Shown here piece by piece: positions 43,524 to 51,119 of a stretch of 64,000 bases of DNA; position 1 is the stretch's first letter; each line of letters opens with the position of its first letter. A program made the translations under genes and the position numbers. Below the pieces are notes generated by a model that was given only the letters and a program-made list of their open reading frames with translations, searched no databases and had not been told where the DNA came from. The DNA is from CAVWDU01 sp963840725 (GTDB lineage Bacteria > Pseudomonadota > Gammaproteobacteria > Pseudomonadales > Halieaceae): contig CAWIZY010000022.1 of NCBI GenBank assembly GCA_963840725.1, positions 1 to 64,000 of the forward strand. Direction: 5' to 3'.

Positions 43524-44106
43524 TCAGCGCGAAACCCAATCATCGGTCCCGCCAGCAGGCTCTGTCCGGGGCCGTCTCCCAGCGGGGGGAACCTGCGCCA
43601 GCGGCCATTCAGCCAGGGCATGGTAATTGACCCCGTGACGCCCCTGTTTGGACTCGAACAGGGTCAGACGATCGTAGTCGAAGGGTATTCGGGGCGGCGC
43701 AGTGGGGGCCGGGGGGGGGGAGCTGGCACTGCCTGAACAGGGTGATGTGCGGTTGAAAACCGCTCCCTTGCTTGCCGCGTCCCCGGCGGCCCAGCTTGTG
43801 CAGCCCCGCTGACAATTGCTCCAGAGAGAGTGGCCACTGAGTGGGGCCCAGCCAGAGAATCTGCGGCCGCGGCCAATAGCCGGTTTGATCCAGCAGCAGA
43901 CTGCCGGCTGCGCTGGGGGCACGTTCGTCCACCGCCAGGCACAATCGCTCCAGGGAGTGCTCATCTACCGCGCCCAAAAAGGCCAGGGTAATGTGGAAGT
44001 TAGCCATTGCCACGGGTCCTGACAAAGCCGGTAGTTGACGATCGCGCCAGTCGGCAATAGCCACGGCAGTTTTGGCAGGGCACTCGAGGGCAAAAAACAG
44101 GCGCAT
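43524..44106 (-). CDS. thpR: RNA 2',3'-cyclic phosphodiesterase ThpR (frameshifted)
   Basis: This 2H phosphoesterase has HITLAFLG (about residue 42) and QPHITLFRQ (about 127) as the two HxTx motifs. After the second motif the frame breaks at a C10 run on the coding strand (43711-43720). As written, the open frame ends at 43609 with an atypical tail. With nine C residues it would continue as RIPFDYDRLTLFESK and YHALAEWPLA, the expected family C-terminus, to 43524. It lies 5 bp after the helicase start-side neighbour on the same strand (stop at 44112). Confidence 0.75.
43711..43720 (+). repeat. G10 homopolymer inside thpR
   Basis: Ten consecutive G residues on the + strand, next to a G5 run at 43704-43708. 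The tract is in coding sequence and exactly at the thpR frame break. Such tracts slip in vivo and are also miscalled by sequencers. Confidence 0.9.
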
Positions 44107-44111
44107 GGTCG

Positions 44112-45434
44112 TTAGTCCGACGGTTTCTTTTTCGTCAGCGGTGCGAAACCATCGTTATCCGGCGCCGATGCCTGGCGCCGCTTGCCCTTGTTCTGCTGAA
44201 CACGTTTGCGTGTCTTGCTTTTGGCAGCGCGGCTGCTCCGGGTTTTCTTGCTTGCGCCAGCGGCTTTTCCCGAATTCTTGCGATCTTTTGGGCCTTTGTA
44301 TTTGGCTTTAACGCCGGGTAGGCTGCGTTCATCCAGGGTCAGCTGCAGATAGCGCTGGATGCTGGCCATCAGGTTCCACTCGGGCGCACCGACCAGTGAG
44401 ACAGCAACACCGCTTGCTCCCGCGCGACCGGTGCGGCCGGTGCGGTGCAGATAATCGTCACCACTGCGTGGCAGGTCATAATTGACGACCAGGTCGATTT
44501 CCTTGACGTCCAGACCCCGGGCGGCCAGATCGCTGGCACAGACCACGTCCAGCTTACCATCGGCAAACCGGGTCATAACCAGTTTCCGTCGCTCGGTGGA
44601 CAGGTCTCCGTGCAACTCGGCGCAGCGCAGGCCCTGCTCTCCCAGCATCCCGGCCAGCCGGGACGCATCGCGGCGTCGGTTAGCGAACACCAGCGCTCGG
44701 CGGTAGCCTCCGGACTTCAATAGCGCGGTCAGGACCCTGTCCCGGTGCCCCTGGTCATCCACCAGAATGCGTTGGTGTTCTATACCCTCGTGGGGCTCGC
44801 GTATCTTGCCGACTTGTATCGTCGTGGGAGACTTCAATACTGCTGCGGCCATATCATCCATACGCCGGCTCTTTAGTGTGGCAGAGAGCAGCAGTACCTG
44901 TTTATCGGGCCTGCAGTAAGCGTCTATTTTCAACACATCTTCCCGGAACCCCATCTCCATCATGCGGTCCGCCTCATCGAGCACCAGCGCGCGCAAACTC
45001 CTGAGGTCCACACTACCTTTTTCGCAGTGTTCAAGCATACGGCCCGGCGTGGCCACGATGATCTCCGGGTTTTTACGGAAGATAGCTTTCTGGTACTTGA
45101 ACTCTGCACCTCCGGTGATCCCCTGAATGGCGATACCGGACTTGAGTAGCAAGCGGCGGCTTTGCTTCAGGATCTGACGGGCGAGTTCCCGAGTGGGTAC
45201 AAGAATCAGGGCGATGGTACCAGCCGAGTTTTCGGGCGGCTGCTCGAGAATACTCTGGGCAACGGGTAGCAAATAGGCGAGGGTTTTGCCGCTCCCTGTC
45301 TCTGCCCGTATCTTGAGATCGACCCCTGTCAGGGCCTCGGGAATAGTCAGTCGTTGCACCTCTGTGGGTTCTTCGAGTTCCAGCGACTGCAGGCCCAGCA
45401 ACAGGCGGCGATCCAATGGGAGGTCTTTAAACAC
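44112..45434 (-). CDS. srmB: DEAD-box RNA helicase (SrmB-like)
   Basis: This 440-residue helicase has motifs I AETGSGKT, Ia PTRELA, Ib TPGRML, II DEAD, III SAT, V ASDLAARGLDV and VI HRTGRTGR in order (residues 40-340). A Lys/Arg-rich tail (about 380-440: KSKTRKRVQQNKGKRRQ) should bind rRNA. SrmB helps assemble the 50S subunit; RhlE-type alternatives are possible. The gene starts at 45434, upstream of thpR on the same strand. Confidence 0.85.
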   Translation of the reverse strand: MFKDLPLDRRLLLGLQSLELEEPTEVQRLTIPEALTGVDLKIRAETGSGKTLAYLLPVAQSILEQPPENSAGTIALILVPTRELARQILKQSRRLLLKSGIAIQGITGGAEFKYQKAIFRKNPEIIVATPGRMLEHCEKGSVDLRSLRALVLDEADRMMEMGFREDVLKIDAYCRPDKQVLLLSATLKSRRMDDMAAAVLKSPTTIQVGKIREPHEGIEHQRILVDDQGHRDRVLTALLKSGGYRRALVFANRRRDASRLAGMLGEQGLRCAELHGDLSTERRKLVMTRFADGKLDVVCASDLAARGLDVKEIDLVVNYDLPRSGDDYLHRTGRTGRAGASGVAVSLVGAPEWNLMASIQRYLQLTLDERSLPGVKAKYKGPKDRKNSGKAAGASKKTRSSRAAKSKTRKRVQQNKGKRRQASAPDNDGFAPLTKKKPSD

Positions 45435-45599
45435 TGTCTTATCCCCAAGTAATGTGTCCCGATTCTAACTCAACTGGCGGCTAAAGTCGGATTCGCGTAT
45501 TCTCAGCCGGCTCGGGAAACGTCGAGGCTTGTGGGGACAGGCTGATTCTTCCGGGTCGCTCCAACATTACCAGCCAACGGAACCGGTGCGTTTACCTGT

Positions 45600-45648
45600 G
45601 GCACCTCTGAGTAATGGCCTGAGCGCATTGCCATTATTCAGAGGTGCC
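45600..45648 (+). promoter_or_regulatory. 19-bp hairpin covering the symporter ribosome-binding site
   Basis: The arms ggcacctctgagtaatggc (45600-45618) and gccattattcagaggtgcc (45630-45648) are perfectly paired in RNA apart from one G-U, around an 11-nt loop. The right arm contains the apparent ribosome-binding site (agaggtg) of the gene starting at 45653, so the helix would block translation. No T run follows, so it is not a terminator. As DNA the same inverted repeat could be an operator. Confidence 0.75.
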
Positions 45649-45652
45649 CTCG

Positions 45653-47794
45653 ATGAGTCTGTCCAGCAAGATACTGTTTGGCCTGTTGGCCGGCATTGTA
45701 ACCGGCCTGTTCTTCGGTGAGCTCGCGGCGCCGCTAAAATTGGTCGGTGATGTCTTTATCAAGCTGCTACAGGTCACCGTCCTGCCCTACATCATGATTT
45801 CGCTGATCGCGGGCATCGGTCGCATGGATCTGGCGGGAGCCAAGCGCCTGGCCTTGCGGGGTACAGCGGTTCTGTTACTGATCTGGGCCCTTGCGTTACT
45901 GCTGGTTTTCGTTGCCTCACTGGGGTTTCCCGACCTCGAGACGGCGTCCTTTTTTGGCAGTGTTGCCACGCAGGAAGTCGCCCAGGTCGACCTGATTGAA
46001 CTCTATCTGCCTGCCAACGTATTTTACTCACTGGCCAACAACCTCGTTCCGGCGGTGGTGGTTTTCTCAATACTGATGGGCGTGGCGCTGATCTCTGTTG
46101 AGGACAAACACGGCGTGCTCCCGGTTTTTGATGCGGTTGCAGCGGCGCTCGCTCGGATTAACGGGGTTGTTGTACAGCTGACCCCTTACGGTATTTTTGC
46201 GATTGCCGCAGCTGCGGCCGGGACCATTACCGTTGCAGAGCTCGGCCTGGTGCAGGTTTATCTGGTCACCTACGTCGCGCTGGCTCTGCTGGTCACCTTC
46301 TGGATTTTCCCTGGCCTCGTGGCCGCGCTCAGCGGGATACCGTTTCGCGAGGTGCTGGACACTTTCCGCGATTCGCTGGTTACAGCGTTTGCCACCGGCA
46401 ACCAATTCGTTGTCTTGCCCCAGATAGCGGAGGACTGCAAAACGCTGCTGGCACGGCACGGCAGTGGGGGTGAGGAGGCAGATTCTGCCGTGGATATCAT
46501 AGTCCCGGTGTCCTTTAATTTTCCGTCGTTGGGAAAACTCCTGGTGTTGTTGTTTGTACTCTTTGCGGCCTGGTTCACCGACACCGACCTGTCTGTTACC
46601 GACCGCATGGCTCTGGCTGTCAACGGCCTGTTCAGTCTGTTCGGCAGCCTGAACGTTGCCGTACCTTACCTGCTGGATACCCTGCGAGTACCCGCGGATA
46701 TGTTTCAGTTGTTTCTGGTCACCGGTATTGTGGTGGGGCGTTTTGGCGCCATGCTGGCTGCACTGCATATTATCGTGCTGAGCGTGATCGGCACTCTGGC
46801 ACTGACCGGCAAACTACAGCTCAGCGGCGCGGCCATTGTTCGCTATCTGATCGTGACCGGGATCACTCTGGCCCTTCTGCTGGTCGGGCTGCGCGCCTAT
46901 TTTGCCCTGTTTGTGCCCGAACCACCCCCACGGGAAGAAGTATTGAAGAGCATTCACATGATGGAACCCCGGGTCTGGGCGAACGTGCGTCTGGAACCGC
47001 CGGGTCCGACGGGCGAGCGGCAAGGCGGCAGTCGTCTGGACCATGTTGTGGCCTCTGGTGTGCTGCAAGTCGGCTACCGGCCCAATAATCTGCCCTGCAG
47101 TTTCTTGACCGGAGACGGAGAGCTGGTCGGTTTTGATATGGAAATGGCTCACATACTGGCAGAAGATCTCGGCCTGGTGCTGGAGTTTGTGCCTTTTGAA
47201 TTTGAACCACTACAGGCAATGCTGGACTCCGGGCAGATTGATATCGCCATGTCCTGTATCGCCAGCCTGCCAGACAGGTACAGCCGTGCCTCCTTTTCCG
47301 CGCCCTACCTCGATCTCAAGCTGGGCCTGATCGTGCGTGATCATGAGCGCAGGGATTTTGCCAGCATGGACCAGTTGCGCGAGCGCCAGGAGCTGGTGAT
47401 TGCGATGGTGGGCACGCATTACTTTAAGCCGCGTTTGTCACGCCTTCTGCCCCAGGCGAGCTTCGTTTACCTGGAGTCTGCCGAAGCCTTTTTCGAGGAC
47501 GGCAACCATGGCGCCGATGCGCTGCTGTTATCGGCGGAAGAGGGTGCGGCCTACAGTTATCGCTATCCACACTTTGGCGTGGTGACCTCCGACCAGTCGG
47601 CACGGCTGCCGGCGGCTTACGCCCTGCCCAAGGGTGATCTGGAAATGGTGCAGTTCATCAGCAATTGGATTGATCTGAAACGCAAGGACGGCACCATAGA
47701 CCGGCTTTACGAATACTGGATGCTCGGGGGCGCCGCACGACCCTCGGAGCCGCGCTGGTCTGTCGTGCGGGACGTCCTGCACTGGATCGACTAA
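45653..47794 (+). CDS. Dicarboxylate-symporter / solute-binding domain fusion
   Basis: This 713-residue two-part transporter has residues 1-390 as a DAACS (glutamate/dicarboxylate:Na+) membrane domain. An extra TM at about 395-420 (YLIVTGITLALLLVGLRAYFA) then leads to an SBP family 3 amino-acid-binding domain (about 460-700: GVLQVGYRPNNLPCSF, GFDMEMAHILAEDL, IDIAMSCIASLPDRY). The additional helix would put the binding domain in the periplasm. DAACS motifs are altered: TGNQFVVLPQ for the Ser-rich hairpin and NFPSLGK for NMDGT, so substrate and coupling are uncertain. The start at 45653 follows agaggtg within the hairpin described above. Confidence 0.8.
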   Translation: MSLSSKILFGLLAGIVTGLFFGELAAPLKLVGDVFIKLLQVTVLPYIMISLIAGIGRMDLAGAKRLALRGTAVLLLIWALALLLVFVASLGFPDLETASFFGSVATQEVAQVDLIELYLPANVFYSLANNLVPAVVVFSILMGVALISVEDKHGVLPVFDAVAAALARINGVVVQLTPYGIFAIAAAAAGTITVAELGLVQVYLVTYVALALLVTFWIFPGLVAALSGIPFREVLDTFRDSLVTAFATGNQFVVLPQIAEDCKTLLARHGSGGEEADSAVDIIVPVSFNFPSLGKLLVLLFVLFAAWFTDTDLSVTDRMALAVNGLFSLFGSLNVAVPYLLDTLRVPADMFQLFLVTGIVVGRFGAMLAALHIIVLSVIGTLALTGKLQLSGAAIVRYLIVTGITLALLLVGLRAYFALFVPEPPPREEVLKSIHMMEPRVWANVRLEPPGPTGERQGGSRLDHVVASGVLQVGYRPNNLPCSFLTGDGELVGFDMEMAHILAEDLGLVLEFVPFEFEPLQAMLDSGQIDIAMSCIASLPDRYSRASFSAPYLDLKLGLIVRDHERRDFASMDQLRERQELVIAMVGTHYFKPRLSRLLPQASFVYLESAEAFFEDGNHGADALLLSAEEGAAYSYRYPHFGVVTSDQSARLPAAYALPKGDLEMVQFISNWIDLKRKDGTIDRLYEYWMLGGAARPSEPRWSVVRDVLHWID

Positions 47795-47829
47795 ACTAAG
47801 AGATCGCAAAATACCTTGAGGATAAAGCG

Positions 47830-49736
47830 ATGCGTAAACTGATTGCGATTTGCCTGCTAGCCGCAGCCTCTGCGAGTTCCGTGGTGGCGGTGGCTGCGGA
47901 TCCCTACGATATCAGGACGTCGGCCCGGGTGGTCGCTTTTGGCGATGTGCACGGTGCCTATGCTGACTGGACGGCGCTGCTCAAAGAGCTGGGCGTGATC
48001 GATGCGTCGCTCAACTGGAGTGGCGGCAAAACCCATCTGGTGTCTCTGGGGGATCTGATTGATCGTGGTCCCGGGTCGCGCCAGGTGGTGGAGTTGTTGA
48101 TGAAGCTCGACGCCCAGGCGGATGCCGCTGGCGGAGCCGTTCACATGGTCCTGGGCAACCATGAGGTGATGGTGATGACCGGTGATCTGCGCTACGTCTC
48201 GGCAGCCCGAATTCGCCGCTTTCGCGGGTGACGAGACAGCCGCAGAACGAGACGCAATATTCGCTGACTTATCGGCGTTTTAATCCGGGCGGCGCAGACG
48301 CAACCGTGCGAGCGGCCTTTGATGGCGACTATCCACCGGGGTATCTCGGTTTGCGCAAGGCCTACTGCGCTCGATGGCAAGCTTGGCCGGTGGCTTATTG
48401 AGCAGCCCTTGTCATCAAGGTCAACGACAAGGTTTACATGCATGGCGGTATCTCGAAAGCGGCGGGAGAGGAGGGGCTGAAGGCTCTGAACAATCGCCTC
48501 AAGACTGAATTGCGCGACTTCCTGGAGAGCATGGATGCCCTGCGCGCGGCCGGCGTGATGCCCTGGCATGTGGGTTACGACCAGCGGCTGCCCTTTCTAA
48601 ACGCCAGGGCGGAAGAGTTTGCTGCGGCCAACCCGAAGACCAGGGCCGACTGGTTTGGGCCGCTGCAAACCGTGTTTGATGCGCAACAGGCGTTTGTGTT
48701 CGGCGATGACAGTCCCAACTGGTATCGCGGTACTGCGATGTGTCACCCGTATTCGGAATCGTTTAATACCGAACAGTTTCTCAATCGGGTTGGCGCTAGC
48801 CAACTTGTTATGGGACATACGCCGACAAGAGGCAAAGTGCAGCAACGCATGGATGGCCTGGCGATTCGACTTGACACCGGAATGTTGAAGAGTGTCTACA
48901 AGGGGCAGGCGTCGGCGCTGGTTTCTGAGGGCGGCAATGGCTATGTACACTATCTGGGTGGCGCTCAGAAGGCCCAGCCTATAGTCGAAGAGGAGAGCCT
49001 CTCGCAGAAACTCTCACGGATGAGTGATGACGAGCTCGAAGATTTTATGCGTACGGCGCCGACGGTCAACGTGGAGGACATCGGCACCGGTGTGACCAAG
49101 CCAAAGCGTGTCACCCAGGAGCGCAACGGGATCAGCAACGACGCGGTATTCAAGTATGAGGATACAGCCCCGGGACTGGAGTCTGCCAAGCGCTACAATT
49201 CGCGCAAGCATAATGACGCTGACCGCTATGTTTACGATGTAGCCGCTTATAAGCTTGACCGCATGCTGGGGTGGGAGATGGTGCCGGTGGCTGTATTGGG
49301 GGAGGTGCAGGGACAGCCCGGTGCCTTGTCTGACTGGGTTGAAGGGGCTATCAACGAGCGCGACCGCCTGGAGCAGGATCTGCCGTTCAACAGCTACTGC
49401 AAGCAGTGGGAGCAGTACCGGCTGCGCTTCGTGTTCGATATCCTGATCCACAATGATGACCGAAATCTGACCAATATCCTGTGGACCAAAGACGACTATA
49501 TGATGAAGTTCATCGACCACTCTCTGGCGTTCCGCACCACCGAAAAACGACCCAAGCAATACCGAAAAGTCGATCTGGAGGTTTCCGATCTGTTGCGCTC
49601 CAAGCTGGAGTCTCTCGATCGGGCCGGCCTCAACCGCGAGCTGTCACCCTATCTACACCCAAAGCAGATAGACGCGATTCTGGCGCGCAGGGATCTGATC
49701 CTGAAAGAGGCCATTTCTCCGTCGAAGAAGCGGTAG
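47830..49736 (+). pseudogene. Exported phosphatase-kinase fusion, frame broken four times
   Basis: This is one gene of about 634 residues interrupted by four single-base indels. The N-terminus has a signal peptide (RKLIAICLLAAASASSVVAVA). The phosphatase half is a calcineurin-like/Shelph type: GDVHGAY, GDLIDRG and GNHEV are in the first frame (47830-48231), MHGG and VMGHT in the last frame. Between 48205 and 48410 the family sequence continues only if one C is removed in CCC (48206-48208), one T at 48269-48270 and one T near 48364, and one T is added near 48409. All conserved residues survive. It is either a recent pseudogene or an erroneous stretch of sequence; I cannot tell which. Confidence 0.75.
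48438..49736 (+). CDS. Phosphatase C-half plus PI3/4K-like kinase domain
   Basis: This 432-residue open frame is the intact 3' part of the fusion. Residues 1-150 complete the phosphatase (MHGGISKA, QLVMGHTPTRG). Residues about 230-430 look like a kinase of the PI3/4K/Fam20/HipA superfamily. AVFKYED holds a candidate ATP-binding Lys. YDVAAYKLDRMLGWEMVPVAV is the helix-C/VP block, and LIHNDDRNLTNILW the catalytic DR-x3-N loop. FIDHSLAFR provides the metal Asp. If expressed alone from 48438 it would lack the signal peptide. The kinase call is from motif reading only. Its stop is 24 bp from the downstream translocase-like gene. Confidence 0.65.
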   Translation: MHGGISKAAGEEGLKALNNRLKTELRDFLESMDALRAAGVMPWHVGYDQRLPFLNARAEEFAAANPKTRADWFGPLQTVFDAQQAFVFGDDSPNWYRGTAMCHPYSESFNTEQFLNRVGASQLVMGHTPTRGKVQQRMDGLAIRLDTGMLKSVYKGQASALVSEGGNGYVHYLGGAQKAQPIVEEESLSQKLSRMSDDELEDFMRTAPTVNVEDIGTGVTKPKRVTQERNGISNDAVFKYEDTAPGLESAKRYNSRKHNDADRYVYDVAAYKLDRMLGWEMVPVAVLGEVQGQPGALSDWVEGAINERDRLEQDLPFNSYCKQWEQYRLRFVFDILIHNDDRNLTNILWTKDDYMMKFIDHSLAFRTTEKRPKQYRKVDLEVSDLLRSKLESLDRAGLNRELSPYLHPKQIDAILARRDLILKEAISPSKKR

Positions 49737-49760
49737 TGGCCTGTCGGCGGGGGGGCTAGG

Positions 49761-51119
49761 GTGCCAGGACGCTTAAAGGGTTTTCTCAAGCGCAGCTTAT
49801 TGCTGGGCGTCGAGCTGCGCCCGGGCGAAGCGCTGGGCGTACTGGCGATGTTTGCCAGCCTGTTTCTGATTCTGTTTACGGCCTACCTGCTCAAGCCCGC
49901 CAGGGAAATGCTGATTTTGACCGAGGGCACCGCGGAGATCCGCAGCTACGCGGTCGCCCTGCAAGCGCTGTTGTTGCTACTTTTCATACCGATATACAGC
50001 AAGTTTTCGCGGCGCTTTGACAGCTATCGCTACATGCAAGTAGTGACCGCCGTGTGCGTGGCCACACTGCTGCTATTTGCCCTTGCGGGCAAGGCCGGAC
50101 TGCCGGTCTCGGTTCCCTATTTTGTCTGGCTGGGTGCCTACAGCGTTCTCATCATAGCCCAGTTCTGGGCCTTCGCTTCTGAGCTATACAGCCGTGAGGC
50201 AGGGGAGCGCCTGTTCGTTATTATCGCTCTGGGGGCTTCACTGGGTGCCTGGATCGGATCGGCGCTTTCCAGGGAATTAGTAGAGTATATGGATGCCTAC
50301 GGACTGATGGTCTGTGGCGCATTTACCCTGTTTCTGTCAGCGCTACCCACGCGACGTGCGACGCTCTCGGTTCCGGCCGGGTCACGTGGGGATACCGAAA
50401 GAGAGGTGAGCGGGGGGCAGGCTTCTGTCTTCGCGGGATTCCAGATGGTGCTGAGTCAGCGTTATCTCATGCTGATGTTTGCCTTCGTGATTATGCTCAA
50501 CCTGGTCAACACCACAGGGGAATACCTGTTGGCAGCGATTCTGGAAGATTTGTATACCCAGGGCAGCGCGGAAGGTGCAATTGCGGTGGACAAGGGCACC
50601 TACGTCGGCCGGTTTTACAGCACGTTTTATTTTGTGGTCAATTTGCTTGGTGTGCTGATTCAGTTTTTCCTGGTGTCGCGGCTGATCCGCTGGGGCGGGT
50701 TCGGTGTCGCTTTCGCATTGACGCCGGTGCTGGTTTTCCTGGGCTATGCGGTTTTTGCCCTGCTGCCGGCCCTGGCCTGGTTCCGCTACTACAAAATGAT
50801 GGAAAACAGTCTGGACTATTCTCTGCAGAATACAGTTCGGCAAATGCTTTACCTGCCCCTGACCCGGCAGCAGAAGTATGAGGCGCGAGCGGTGATAGAC
50901 CCCTTCGGACAGCGTATCGGCGACCTGCTTCAGGCTGCACTGATTTTCGCCGGCCTGCACTGGCTGCTTATGAACGACAGCGACTTTATCGCACTGACGC
51001 TGTGTCTGGCCGCCATCAATCTGGTGATCGTGGTGGCCATTCTGAGAGAGCGACAGCGACTGCTTGCGGCCCAGACAGTGCCTCCCACGCCCGCCCCAAC
51101 CGATAGTCACACGCCGTAG
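49761..51119 (+). CDS. ATP/ADP-translocase-like carrier (NTT/COG3202 family)
   Basis: This 452-residue inner-membrane protein has about 12 TMs. The N-terminal block AYLLKPAREMLILTEGTAEI and the second-half AFVIMLNLVNTTGEYLLAAIL are typical of bacterial proteins related to the nucleotide-exchange NTT transporters. Free-living bacteria carry such proteins without a proven substrate. The GTG at 49761 follows the phosphatase-kinase gene by 24 bp on the same strand (upstream gggggggct), so coexpression is likely. Its end overlaps the convergent paralogue by 13 bp. Confidence 0.75.
   Translation: MPGRLKGFLKRSLLLGVELRPGEALGVLAMFASLFLILFTAYLLKPAREMLILTEGTAEIRSYAVALQALLLLLFIPIYSKFSRRFDSYRYMQVVTAVCVATLLLFALAGKAGLPVSVPYFVWLGAYSVLIIAQFWAFASELYSREAGERLFVIIALGASLGAWIGSALSRELVEYMDAYGLMVCGAFTLFLSALPTRRATLSVPAGSRGDTEREVSGGQASVFAGFQMVLSQRYLMLMFAFVIMLNLVNTTGEYLLAAILEDLYTQGSAEGAIAVDKGTYVGRFYSTFYFVVNLLGVLIQFFLVSRLIRWGGFGVAFALTPVLVFLGYAVFALLPALAWFRYYKMMENSLDYSLQNTVRQMLYLPLTRQQKYEARAVIDPFGQRIGDLLQAALIFAGLHWLLMNDSDFIALTLCLAAINLVIVVAILRERQRLLAAQTVPPTPAPTDSHTP

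Noticed and set aside
46067..46768. 233-codon open frame antisense to the symporter fusion
   Set aside because: It is rich in Gln, His and Arg with no fold signal; the opposite strand has clear membrane helices.
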